This document shows, in pieces, positions 35,918 through 43,871 of a DNA stretch of 64,000 nt; positions within the stretch are counted from its first letter, which is position 1, and each line of letters begins with the position of its first letter. A model generated the notes under the pieces. The model saw nothing but the letters and a program-made list of their open reading frames with translations, did not search any database and was not told the origin of the DNA. Origin of the DNA: Larsenimonas suaedae (GTDB lineage: Bacteria > Pseudomonadota > Gammaproteobacteria > Pseudomonadales > Halomonadaceae); NCBI RefSeq assembly GCF_023712105.1, contig NZ_JAMLJI010000002.1, positions 682,001-746,000 on the forward strand, in the 5' to 3' direction. Both the position numbers and the translations under genes were made by a program.

Positions 35918-37869
35918 GCGACCACCTCCACGGGTTCCTTGTTATCGGCGTGGGAGCGCGGTGCCGGTGTATCCGACAACGCATCGGCGACCAACTCAGC
36001 GATGTCCTTGACGTCAGGACGCGGCTCGACCACCCCTTCAAGCATGGCCGTGCACTGCGGGCAGCCTACTGCAACGATTTCCGCGCCGGTTTCTCGGATG
36101 TCTTCCATCCGCATGTCGGGAATACGCTGCTTGCCGGGTACATCCACGACCGGTGCACCCCCGCCCCCACCGCAGCAACGAGAGCGATAGCCCGAGCGCG
36201 CCATTTCGTTGACTTCAAGGCCAAGAGCCTTGAGGACGGAGCGCGGCGCTTCGTACTCACCGTTGTAGCGACCGAGGTAGCAGGGGTCGTGATAGGTCAC
36301 GGTGCCAACATCAGCCTTGTTCAACGAGACGCGGCCGGAATCGATCAAACGGTTCAAGTAACCGCTGTGATGATAGACCTCGTAGTGTCCGCCAAAGTCG
36401 CCGTACTCGTTTTTGAGCACATGGAAGCTGTGCGGATCACAGGTCACGATGCAATCGAACGAATGCTTGGCAAGCGTTGCGATATTGCGCTTGGCAAGCG
36501 ACTGGAACGTGGCTTCATCGCCAAGACGGCGTGCCAGATCACCACTGTCACGCTCATCGTTACCAAGAACGGCGAAATCAACGTTGCCTGCCCGCAGGAC
36601 CTTGATCAGCGCGCGAAGCGTGCGCTGGTTGCGCATGTCGAACACGCCATCGCCAAGCCACAAAAGCACTTCGGCGTGATCCCGGTCCTTGAGCATCGGG
36701 AGCTCAAGATCGGTTGCCCAGTTCATGCGTGAGTTGGGCGAGAACCCGCCGGGGTTGTCGGTCGCGATCAGGTTGTTCAGTACGTCTGCGCCCTTGCCCG
36801 GTGTTTCACCGTGCTCGAGCGTCAAATGACGACGAATATCGACCACTGCATCCACGTGCTCGATCATCATCGGGCACTCTTCGACACAGGCACGACAGGT
36901 GGTGCAGGACCACAGCGTATCGGCATCGACCAGCGCCTTGCCTTCACGGGCCACCAGCACACCCCCCGGACCAATTTCATGCGTTTCGGTCTGACCGGGG
37001 TAGTTGGAGCCGGCGTAGTTGGCGTCCGTTCCGGTGGTCATACTCGCCACCATGTCCTGGATCAGCTTCTTGGGGTTAAGAGGCTGACCGGCTGCGAACG
37101 CCGGGCAAACTGCCTCACACCGCCCACACTGCACGCAGGCATCGAAGCCCAGACGCTGATTCCAGGTGAACTCTTCCGGCTTGATAACGCCCAGAGGCGA
37201 GGACTCGTCGTCGAGGTTGAGCGGCTTGAGACCGGTCGAACGGCCGCCACCAAAGCGCTCCTGACGGCGGTGGAACCCCAGATGAAGCGCACCGGCAAAG
37301 GCGTGCTTCATGGGGCCACCCCAGGTCATGCCGAAGACAAGCTCAGAAAGGCCCCAGGCGACCAGCACAACCAGCACCAACGCAAACACCCAGCTTCCGG
37401 CGTTTTCCGGCATCAAACCGACCGCAGGCAGGGTAGTCAGGAACATGCCAACTGAAAACGCGATCAGGCTTTTCGGCAGGCGCTGAAATGGGCCCTTGGA
37501 CAAGCGCGCCGGCGGATTGATGCGGCGGCGATAGACCAGCACGCTGCCCACAAACATGATCGCCGTGAACGCCAGCAGCAGCCAGCCAAGAATGCCACCG
37601 GCCAGATCAAAACCATGCACGATGATGGCAAGCACCATGGACGCCACGAAACCACCGGCGGTGGCCACGTGCGTGTGGGCAATGTATTTATCACGTTCGA
37701 CGACGTGGTGAAGATCGACCAGGTAACGCCTGGGGATCGAGGCCAGCCCTTTCACGATGTTGACGGGGGATGGTCGACCACGGCGCCACATGGCGATGCG
37801 TCGAAACGCACCAACTACGGCCAACACAAGGGCCGCAGCCAAAAGCAGCGGTATCAGGATATCCAGCAT
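35914..37869 (-). CDS. dgcB: Dimethylglycine catabolism protein DgcB (Fe-S membrane oxidoreductase)
   Basis: A 651-residue protein needed for dimethylglycine demethylation in Pseudomonas. An N-terminal membrane region (DUF3483, about four helices, residues 1-180) precedes two [4Fe-4S] motifs, CVQCGRCEAVCP and CTTCRACVEECP, and a C-terminal CCG-type region with HDPCYLGRYNGEYEAPR and RCCGGGGGAP. The layout resembles heterodisulfide reductase D-type proteins and suggests transfer of electrons from DgcA/ETF to the membrane. It is 48 bp from dgcA and overlaps etfA. Confidence 0.93.
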   Translation of the reverse strand: MLDILIPLLLAAALVLAVVGAFRRIAMWRRGRPSPVNIVKGLASIPRRYLVDLHHVVERDKYIAHTHVATAGGFVASMVLAIIVHGFDLAGGILGWLLLAFTAIMFVGSVLVYRRRINPPARLSKGPFQRLPKSLIAFSVGMFLTTLPAVGLMPENAGSWVFALVLVVLVAWGLSELVFGMTWGGPMKHAFAGALHLGFHRRQERFGGGRSTGLKPLNLDDESSPLGVIKPEEFTWNQRLGFDACVQCGRCEAVCPAFAAGQPLNPKKLIQDMVASMTTGTDANYAGSNYPGQTETHEIGPGGVLVAREGKALVDADTLWSCTTCRACVEECPMMIEHVDAVVDIRRHLTLEHGETPGKGADVLNNLIATDNPGGFSPNSRMNWATDLELPMLKDRDHAEVLLWLGDGVFDMRNQRTLRALIKVLRAGNVDFAVLGNDERDSGDLARRLGDEATFQSLAKRNIATLAKHSFDCIVTCDPHSFHVLKNEYGDFGGHYEVYHHSGYLNRLIDSGRVSLNKADVGTVTYHDPCYLGRYNGEYEAPRSVLKALGLEVNEMARSGYRSRCCGGGGGAPVVDVPGKQRIPDMRMEDIRETGAEIVAVGCPQCTAMLEGVVEPRPDVKDIAELVADALSDTPAPRSHADNKEPVEVVA

Positions 37870-37917
37870 TGGAAAAGCCTCCCGGACAGCCCGCGCGGCG
37901 CACCGCGCGGGCAGATC

Positions 37918-39990
37918 TTAGAAATCCTTGCAGAGACGCAAGGCGTCATAGATGGCGGCGTGCGTGTTGCGTGGCGCAGTGCAATCGCCAATCCGGAACA
38001 GCAAGAAGCCCTCACCTGACTCGCTCAGGCTCGGTTGCGGCTCAATCGCGTACAACGCTTCCAGGTCGATCTGACCCTTGTTGCGCGACTGTGATTTGAG
38101 GGCGTAGTAAAGCTCTTCGTTGGGTTTGACCCCGTTCTCGACGACGATCTGATCGACCACGCGCTCTTCCATCTCGCCGGTGTACTCGTTTTCAAGCACA
38201 GCCACGAGCGCAGGACCTTCACGGTAGACCTTATGCAGTGCGAGGTCAGACGTCATGATGACTTCTTTTTCGTAAAGCGTACGGTAGTAGGTCGGGAAGG
38301 TAGTGCCGCCTACGGCAGCGCCCGGCTTGATGTCGTCGGTCACGATCTCGACCTTGGAGCCCTTGTCAGCCATGTAATCGGCTACCGACACGCCCGAGAA
38401 TTCACAGATCGTATCGAAGACCAGTACGTTCTTGCTGGGCTCGACCTTACCGTCGAGGATGTCCCAGCTGCTGACGACCAGGCTCTTTTCGGGATCGGGA
38501 TCAAAGCCCCAGTCCGGCACCTGCGTTACGTGCGGCGTACCGCCGGTGGCGAGCATGACGATGTCTGGACGCAGGTCCTTGATGGTTGCTTCATCAGCTG
38601 GCGTATTCAGGCGAACATCCACGCCCAAACGATCAAGCTCAAGCTGATACCAGCGCGTGATACCGGCCATCTGATCGCGACCCGGCGCACGAGAGGCCGT
38701 TGTGATCTGTCCACCGATCTGGTCTTTGGCTTCAAAAAGCGTCACGTCGTGGCCGCGCTCGGCGCTGACACGTGCAGCTTCCATACCACCGGGGCCACCA
38801 CCGACAACCACGACCTTGCGAAGCGGGCCCTTGGTCTTTTCGATGATGTGCGGCAGCCCCATGTACTCACGAGACGTTGCGCCGTTCTGAATACACAGGA
38901 CGTCAAGACCCTGGTACTGACGGTCGATGCAGTAGTTCGCACCAACGCACTGACGAATCTGGTCGGTCTGACCCATCTTGATCTTCGTGATCAAATGCGG
39001 GTCGGCGATGTGGGCACGGGTCATGCCGACGAGGTCAACGTGACCGGCTTCCAGAATACGGCTGGCCTGGTTCGGGTCCTTGATGTTCTGCGCATGGATT
39101 ACGGGCACATTGACGACGGTCTTGATGCCCGCAGCCAGGTGCAGGAACGGCTCCGGCGGATAGCTCATGTTCGGGATGACGTTGGCAAGCGTGTTGTGCG
39201 TGTCACACCCGGAGCCCACGACACCGAAGAAATCGACCTTGCCGGTCGCGTCGTAATAGGCCGCGATCCGCTTCATCTCTTCGTGATCGAGACCGTCCGG
39301 ATGGAACTCGTCACCGGTAATACGCATGCCGACCACAAAGTCGTCGCCGACTTCTTCGCGAACGGCTTTCAGGACTTCCATACCAAAGCGCATGCGGTTT
39401 TCAAAGCTGCCGCCCCACTGGTCGGTTCGCTTGTTGACGCGCGGGCTCCAGAACTGGTCGACCAGATGCTGGTGAACCGCAGAAAGCTCGACCCCATCAA
39501 GGCCGCCTTCTTTGGCACGGCGCGCCGCCTGGGCGAAATCGCCGATGATGCGCCAGATCTCTTCTTCCTCGATCGTCTTACAGGTCGAACGGTGGACCGG
39601 CTCACGGATGCCGGACGGCGACAGCAGTGTTGACCAGTTGAAACCATCCCAACGTGAGCGACGGCCCATGTGAGTGATCTGGATCATGATCTTGCCGCCA
39701 TGCTTGTGCACGGCATCGGCCAGATTCTGAAAGTGCGGGATGATGCGGTCGGTCGACAGATTGACCGAGCTCCACCAAGCCTGCGGGCTGTCGATCGACA
39801 CGATCGAGGAGCCCCCGCAGATGCAAAGGCCACAGCCGCCCTTCGCCTTCTCTTCGTAATATTTGACGTAGCGGTCGGTGGTCATGCCCCCATCGGTTGC
39901 ATAGACCTCAGCGTGCGCTGTGCTGACCACTCGGTTACGAATGGTCTGGCTGCCGATCTGAATCGGCTCGAACATTGCTTCAAAAGCCAT
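37918..39990 (-). CDS. dgcA: Dimethylglycine demethylase subunit DgcA
   Basis: A 690-residue protein related to 2,4-dienoyl-CoA reductase and trimethylamine dehydrogenase. An old yellow enzyme FMN barrel (about 1-370; MFEPIQIGSQTIRNRVVSTAHAE) is followed by a [4Fe-4S] cysteine cluster (CVGANYCIDRQYQGLDVLC) and a C-terminal FAD/NAD domain with VVVGGGPGGMEAARVSAERG. It demethylates dimethylglycine to sarcosine with DgcB. It lies 11 bp after the DUF5943 gene in the same operon. Confidence 0.93.
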   Translation of the reverse strand: MAFEAMFEPIQIGSQTIRNRVVSTAHAEVYATDGGMTTDRYVKYYEEKAKGGCGLCICGGSSIVSIDSPQAWWSSVNLSTDRIIPHFQNLADAVHKHGGKIMIQITHMGRRSRWDGFNWSTLLSPSGIREPVHRSTCKTIEEEEIWRIIGDFAQAARRAKEGGLDGVELSAVHQHLVDQFWSPRVNKRTDQWGGSFENRMRFGMEVLKAVREEVGDDFVVGMRITGDEFHPDGLDHEEMKRIAAYYDATGKVDFFGVVGSGCDTHNTLANVIPNMSYPPEPFLHLAAGIKTVVNVPVIHAQNIKDPNQASRILEAGHVDLVGMTRAHIADPHLITKIKMGQTDQIRQCVGANYCIDRQYQGLDVLCIQNGATSREYMGLPHIIEKTKGPLRKVVVVGGGPGGMEAARVSAERGHDVTLFEAKDQIGGQITTASRAPGRDQMAGITRWYQLELDRLGVDVRLNTPADEATIKDLRPDIVMLATGGTPHVTQVPDWGFDPDPEKSLVVSSWDILDGKVEPSKNVLVFDTICEFSGVSVADYMADKGSKVEIVTDDIKPGAAVGGTTFPTYYRTLYEKEVIMTSDLALHKVYREGPALVAVLENEYTGEMEERVVDQIVVENGVKPNEELYYALKSQSRNKGQIDLEALYAIEPQPSLSESGEGFLLFRIGDCTAPRNTHAAIYDALRLCKDF

Positions 39991-40001
39991 ACCATCTCTC
40001 C

Positions 40002-40535
40002 TCAGCTAACAGGGGTCACTTTGAATCGGCCAACATCACAGCCCGGCTCGGCAGCACTTTGAACCTGCTCGGCCACGGTGCGCAGATCGCTGCCCTTGGC
40101 CTGGAGGATCTGATCCATGGCGCCGGCGAACCAGCCTGTGAACATGTATTCGATCTTCCGGTTTACCTTGCCCATCTGATAGACGAAGGCGCTGTGTTCA
40201 AGGCGCACGCTTGCCGTACCGGCATCCAGATCGATCTCTTCAGTGATGAACAGACCCCAGCCGCGCTGGGAAAGGCGCTTCATGTAATGTTCGAAGACGT
40301 CTTCACCTTCAAGGCCGTGCAATTCGGCTTCTTTTTCACACCAGTGCCAGGCGCTCTTGTAGCCGGCGTGATAGAGGATTTCGGCGTATTTCTCGGCGCC
40401 GAGCGCTTCTTCTACAGCGACGTGGTTATTGACGAAGAAATGGCGCGGAACGTACAGCATCGGCAGAGCATCCGTTGTCCAGATGCCTGTTTCGCTGTCA
40501 ACTTCGATCGGTAGTTGCGGGGCGGTAGTAGTCAC
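40002..40535 (-). CDS. DUF5943 family protein, possible V4R-like small-molecule domain
   Basis: A 177-residue soluble protein from a GTG start at 40535, chosen because a GAGG ribosome-binding site lies about nine bases upstream; TTG codons further up are weaker options. It contains LPMLYVPRHFFVNNHVAVEE, a Trp/His-rich helix (SAWHWCEKEAELHGLEGEDV) and a C-terminal YMFTGWFAGAMDQIL that recalls the end of 4-vinyl-reductase (V4R) domains. The same gene stands next to dgcA in Pseudomonas (PA5397 position). Function unknown; a ligand-binding or assembly role is my inference. Confidence 0.8.
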   Translation of the reverse strand: MTTTAPQLPIEVDSETGIWTTDALPMLYVPRHFFVNNHVAVEEALGAEKYAEILYHAGYKSAWHWCEKEAELHGLEGEDVFEHYMKRLSQRGWGLFITEEIDLDAGTASVRLEHSAFVYQMGKVNRKIEYMFTGWFAGAMDQILQAKGSDLRTVAEQVQSAAEPGCDVGRFKVTPVS

Positions 40536-40592
40536 AGTCGTCAACCTCAAATTTTTGTCGTTGTTACACGTGAATCGGTGATGGTGTTGCTA

Positions 40593-41570
40593 TCAGGCAC
40601 CCCAGACGTCGCGAAGTACGCGCACCCAGTTCTCGCCCATGATCTTGCGAACCTGCTGCTCGCTCATTCCGCGGCGAAGCAGGGCTTCGGTCAGGTTGGG
40701 GAACTCACCGACCGTACGAATGCCTTTCGGGTTGATGATTTCACCAAAGCGCGTCAAACGACGTGCGTAGCCCTTGTCGTGGGTCAGCCACTCGAAGAAC
40801 TGCTGATCGTGACCCTGGGTAAAGTCGGTGCCAATGCCGATGGCGTCTTCACCCACGATGTTCATGACGTACTCGATCGCCTCGACGTAGTCGTCGACAG
40901 TGGCATTGACGCCCGCGCGCAGGAACGGTGTAAACATGGTGACACCAACGAAGCCGCCGTTATCGGCGATAAACTTGAGCTCTTCGTCGGACTTGTTGCG
41001 CGGATGCTCTTTCAGGCCAGAGGGCAGGCAGTGGGAATAGCAGACCGGCTGCTTGGATTCGAGGATAACTTCCTGGCTGGTCTTGGCACCAACGTGGGAC
41101 AGGTCACACATCATGCCAACGCGGTTCATTTCGGCAACGATTTCACGACCGAAGCCGGACAGGCCGCCGTCACGCTCGTAGCACCCGGTACCGACCAGGT
41201 TCTGGGTGTTGTAGCACATCTGAGCGATGCCAACGCCAAGCTTCTTGAAGATTTCGACATAGCCGATCTGATCTTCGAACGCGTGAGCATTCTGAAAGCC
41301 GAAGATGATGCCGGTCTTACCTTCTTCCTTGGCACGGGTGATGTCTTCAGTGGTGTGAACCGGGCGGACCAGATCGCTGCACTCATCCATCAGCTTCTGA
41401 GTGCTGACGATGTTGTCGACGGTGGCCTTGAACCCTTCCCATACGGAAACCGTGCAGTTCGCTGCAGTCAGACCGCCTCTGCGCATATCTTCCAGCAGTT
41501 CGCGTTCCCATTTGGCAATAATCAGGCCATCGATGACGATAGCGTCGTCGTGCAGTTCGGACGGGGTCAT
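40593..41570 (-). CDS. Membrane dipeptidase (M19) family protein of the dgc operon
   Basis: A 325-residue protein of the renal dipeptidase family, first gene of the dgc operon. GLTAANCTVSVWEGF, FGFQNAHAFEDQIGYVEIF, GMMCDLSHVGAKTSQEVI, PVCYSHCLPSGLKEHPRNKSDEEL and IGIGTDFTQGHD follow the family. The N-terminal HxD metal pair of canonical M19 enzymes is replaced by IVIDGLIIAKWERE, so the binuclear zinc site is altered. The Pseudomonas homologue (PA5396 position) is likewise in the betaine cluster. Substrate unknown. Confidence 0.85.
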   Translation of the reverse strand: MTPSELHDDAIVIDGLIIAKWERELLEDMRRGGLTAANCTVSVWEGFKATVDNIVSTQKLMDECSDLVRPVHTTEDITRAKEEGKTGIIFGFQNAHAFEDQIGYVEIFKKLGVGIAQMCYNTQNLVGTGCYERDGGLSGFGREIVAEMNRVGMMCDLSHVGAKTSQEVILESKQPVCYSHCLPSGLKEHPRNKSDEELKFIADNGGFVGVTMFTPFLRAGVNATVDDYVEAIEYVMNIVGEDAIGIGTDFTQGHDQQFFEWLTHDKGYARRLTRFGEIINPKGIRTVGEFPNLTEALLRRGMSEQQVRKIMGENWVRVLRDVWGA

Positions 41571-41706
41571 GATACTTCTCCACTCTCTGGTTGATGGAGG
41601 CCAGCATATCCCCGCCTACTTGCCAAGCGACGTTTGGATGCGACAACCATTATTCCAAATGCGTCAAAGCATGCGAGGGCGCTGGACGGACATGCGCGTT
41701 CTGACA
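41571..41706 (-). promoter_or_regulatory. Control region of the dgc operon
   Basis: The gap between the gbdR terminator and the dipeptidase start holds a tandem half-site pair (listed separately) and, downstream of it on the minus strand, a -10-like TATGCT (41608-41603). The sequence 17 bp upstream is a poor -35 (GTCGCT) that overlaps the predicted activator site, as expected for class II activation. Confidence 0.5.
41625..41666 (-). promoter_or_regulatory. Predicted tandem GbdR site upstream of the dgc operon
   Basis: On the minus strand TGACGC (from 41666) and TGTCGC (from 41645) start exactly 21 bp apart in direct repeat. They are followed eight bases later by TA and GT. The pair ends about 55 bp before the start codon of the dipeptidase. 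Confidence 0.62.
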
Positions 41707-41733
41707 TAAAAACGCCTGACGAGAGTCAGGCGT
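41707..41733 (-). terminator. Terminator of gbdR
   Basis: Stem ACGCCTGAC/GTCAGGCGT, 4-base loop, followed by U5 in the minus direction, 22 bp past the gbdR stop. Confidence 0.85.
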
Positions 41734-41754
41734 CGAAGGTGCCGGGAGCGCAGA

Positions 41755-42885
41755 TCAACGAGGTATTCGGATCGTGGCGTAGGTGGGTTCGCCCTTGGCG
41801 TTGGAAAGCGCAAGCTGGGCGCTCGAGAACGTCGCCGTCGCCAGAGTGACTGGCTCCTGATCGGGCAACACCTCGACAGGCTTGTGGTGCGCTCGCGAAA
41901 GAAGTTCGATGCGCTCGTCACGCGGCGGGGTACCGTAGTACTCGCGGTAGCATTTCGAAAAGTGCGGCGTCGAGACAAACCCACAGGCCGAGGCGACTTC
42001 AATGATTGACAGCGAGGTCTGCTTCAGAAGTTGCCGTGCGCGGGTCAGGCGCAGCTTGAGGTAGTAACGAGACGGCGAGCAATGCAGGTATTTCTGGAAC
42101 AGACGTTCGAGCTGACGTCTGGACACGTCGACGTAGCGCGCAAGTTCGGCCAGGCTGATTGGTTCTTCGAGGTTCGACTCCATCAGCGCCACGATTTCCA
42201 GAAGCTTGGGCTGTGTCGTGCCCAGGATATGTTTGAGCGGTACACGCTGCATGTCCTGTTCACTTCGCATACGCTCGTAGATGAACATCTCCGAGATGCC
42301 AACGGACAGTTCGCGACCATGATCGTGGCCGATCATGTTGAGCATCATGTCGAGCGGCGCGGTGCCGCCTGAGGCGGTAAATCGGTCCTGGTCAATGGAA
42401 AAGAGTCGCGTGGTCAGTTCTACCTTGGGAAATGCTTCCTGCATCGAGGCCAGACATTCCCAGTGCACGCTTGTTTCCACCCCATCAAGCAGGCCGGCCC
42501 GAGCCAGCGCCCAGCTTCCGGTACAAATCGCGCCCATGCGCGCCGAAGCCCGAGCCTGCTTCTGCAGCCACAGTACATGGTCTCGGGTTACGCTGACCTG
42601 AGGTGCAACGCCACCACAAACGATGACGCCATCGAGCTCGGGCACCTGCGTCATGGAAACGTCCGGGGTGACCATCAGGCCGTCACTGGCCCGAAGTGGC
42701 GCGCCATCAACGCTGATCGTATGCCACCGATAAAGCTCTTCACCCGCCAGCTGGTTGGCCATACGCAGTGGCTCGATCGCGGATGCCAGCGAAATCAGGG
42801 TAAAGTTTTCCAACAGTAAAAACCCGATGCACTGCCCTTTTTGAGACGGGCTCTCTCTTGAACGATCATTGATGTTCGTTGCCAT
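41755..42885 (-). CDS. gbdR: GlxA-type AraC-family regulator, glycine betaine catabolism (GbdR)
   Basis: A 376-residue activator with an N-terminal DJ-1/PfpI-like ligand domain (about 18-190; CIGFLLLENFTLISLASAIEPLRMAN and ICTGSWALARAGLLDG) and a C-terminal AraC DNA-binding domain with two helix-turn-helix motifs (about 235-330; LAELARYVDVSRRQLERLFQ, SIIEVASACGFVSTPHFSKCYREYYG). In Pseudomonas GbdR senses glycine betaine or dimethylglycine and activates gbcA, gbcB and dgcAB. Its position beside these genes supports the name. Confidence 0.9.
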   Translation of the reverse strand: MATNINDRSRESPSQKGQCIGFLLLENFTLISLASAIEPLRMANQLAGEELYRWHTISVDGAPLRASDGLMVTPDVSMTQVPELDGVIVCGGVAPQVSVTRDHVLWLQKQARASARMGAICTGSWALARAGLLDGVETSVHWECLASMQEAFPKVELTTRLFSIDQDRFTASGGTAPLDMMLNMIGHDHGRELSVGISEMFIYERMRSEQDMQRVPLKHILGTTQPKLLEIVALMESNLEEPISLAELARYVDVSRRQLERLFQKYLHCSPSRYYLKLRLTRARQLLKQTSLSIIEVASACGFVSTPHFSKCYREYYGTPPRDERIELLSRAHHKPVEVLPDQEPVTLATATFSSAQLALSNAKGEPTYATIRIPR

Positions 42886-43196
42886 AGGTCACTCCTCATT
42901 GCTTGTTGTTATGTTTATTGCGCGGCTGATGGTTCACGTCACTGCCCACCCGATGGCGGGACACGTATATTATTAAGAATTGATGACACGCACACTTATA
43001 CGTTATTAGACCCCAGTCTGCCCGAAGACATTTATGGAATCTGGCAATCCGGTTCTATCATTGAAATAGTTAATATCGATGCCGGTTTATTTTCAACGGC
43101 CTGCATCGCATAAATTTGCTTTCTCTTAAGCGACAATTAGTGTTTTAAGACCGACAGGCTCACTGTTTATTCCAAAAGCGACCAAAAAGGCCACGC
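42886..43196. promoter_or_regulatory. AT-rich divergent region between gbdR and gmhB
   Basis: About 310 bp without a gene, clearly richer in A and T than its neighbours. It holds the tandem half-site at 43115-43156, about 230 bp upstream of gbdR. No strong promoter for gmhB could be assigned. Confidence 0.5.
43115..43156 (-). promoter_or_regulatory. Predicted tandem GbdR site upstream of gbdR
   Basis: On the minus strand TGTCGG (from 43156) and TGTCGC (from 43135) start exactly 21 bp apart. They are followed eight bases later by CA and AA, so the second half-site is a full TGTCGC-N8-AA-N5 match. It suggests autoregulation of gbdR, though it is far (230 bp) from the start codon. Confidence 0.55.
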
Positions 43197-43766
43197 ATGA
43201 TGGGCAATCTGATCATTCTCGACCGAGATGGCACGATCAATGAGGACTCCGCCAGCTACATCAAATCCAGTGACGAGTGGCAGCCCATTCCCGGTGCGAT
43301 CGAAGCCATCGCCCGGCTATCTCAGGCAGGCCACACCATTGCCATCGCGACCAATCAATCCGGTCTGGCACGAGGGTTGTTCGATGAAGCGGCGCTCGCA
43401 GCCATGCATACCAAGATGACCACTCTGATTGAGGGTGCCGGCGGGCGCATTGCCCATATCGCTTACTGTCCTCACGGCCCGAACGATCAATGCCGGTGCC
43501 GAAAGCCCGGTACCGGCCTTCTTGAAAATATCCGTGACCATTTAGGCTACAAGACGCTTGATAACAGCTGGATGGTGGGTGACACCCTGAGAGACCTTCA
43601 GGCCGGTGAGGCCATGGGGTGTCGGTTGGCACTGGTCAAGACAGGCAAGGGCAAGGACGCAGAGAAGGAATTAACGGCACTGCGTCACCCCAGCTCGGTT
43701 ATGGTGTCGCACTGCCTCCAAGAGTTCGCTGACACTTTGATCGCACATACTCATCAAAACACATGA
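43197..43766 (+). CDS. gmhB: D-glycero-beta-D-manno-heptose-1,7-bisphosphate 7-phosphatase
   Basis: A HAD-family phosphatase of ADP-heptose synthesis. The 189 residues carry the catalytic LDRDGTIN (Asp9 and Asp11), TNQSGLARG, the zinc-binding CPHGPNDQCRCRKP (three cysteines and a histidine) typical of GmhB, and GDTLRDLQAG. Adjacent ATG codons at 43197 and 43200 are equally possible. In Pseudomonas gmhB stands between gyrB and glyQS; here 12 kb of betaine genes separate it from glyQS. Confidence 0.93.
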   Translation: MMGNLIILDRDGTINEDSASYIKSSDEWQPIPGAIEAIARLSQAGHTIAIATNQSGLARGLFDEAALAAMHTKMTTLIEGAGGRIAHIAYCPHGPNDQCRCRKPGTGLLENIRDHLGYKTLDNSWMVGDTLRDLQAGEAMGCRLALVKTGKGKDAEKELTALRHPSSVMVSHCLQEFADTLIAHTHQNT

Positions 43767-43796
43767 ACCAGAATGCATGAATCAGAATACATGAAC
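43761..43796 (+). repeat. 14-bp direct repeats at the end of gmhB
   Basis: About two and a half copies of a 14-bp unit (ACATGAACCAGAAT, then GCATGAATCAGAAT, then ACATGAAC). The first copy contains the gmhB stop codon. Too short to be a mobile element; probably replication slippage. Confidence 0.7.
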
Positions 43797-43820
43797 GCCC
43801 TGCGTTGAAGCAGGGCGTTC
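43793..43820. terminator. Hairpin between gmhB and argC
   Basis: Perfect 11-bp stem GAACGCCCTGC/GCAGGGCGTTC with a 6-base loop in a convergent gap. There is no U-tract on either side, so it is a weak terminator or an mRNA 3'-end stabiliser. Confidence 0.55.
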
Positions 43821-43845
43821 AATGGCACATCTTCAACCAGTAAAG

Positions 43846-43861
43846 TGTTTCATGTGAAACA
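43846..43861. other. parS: parS-like site 5 (one base off consensus)
   Basis: TGTTTCATGTGAAACA differs from the consensus by C to T at one position of the central CACGTG, which breaks the perfect symmetry. It lies 10 bp past the argC stop in the convergent gap with gmhB. Confidence 0.7.
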
Positions 43862-43871
43862 CCCTACTCGA

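Noticed and set aside
38233-39633. 466-codon plus-strand frame opposite dgcA
   Set aside because: Antisense shadow of dgcA, with no recognisable domain.
40559-40580. TGTTACACGTGAATCG as a seventh parS
   Set aside because: The last three bases depart from the consensus and symmetry is lost. It overlaps the leader of the DUF5943 gene.
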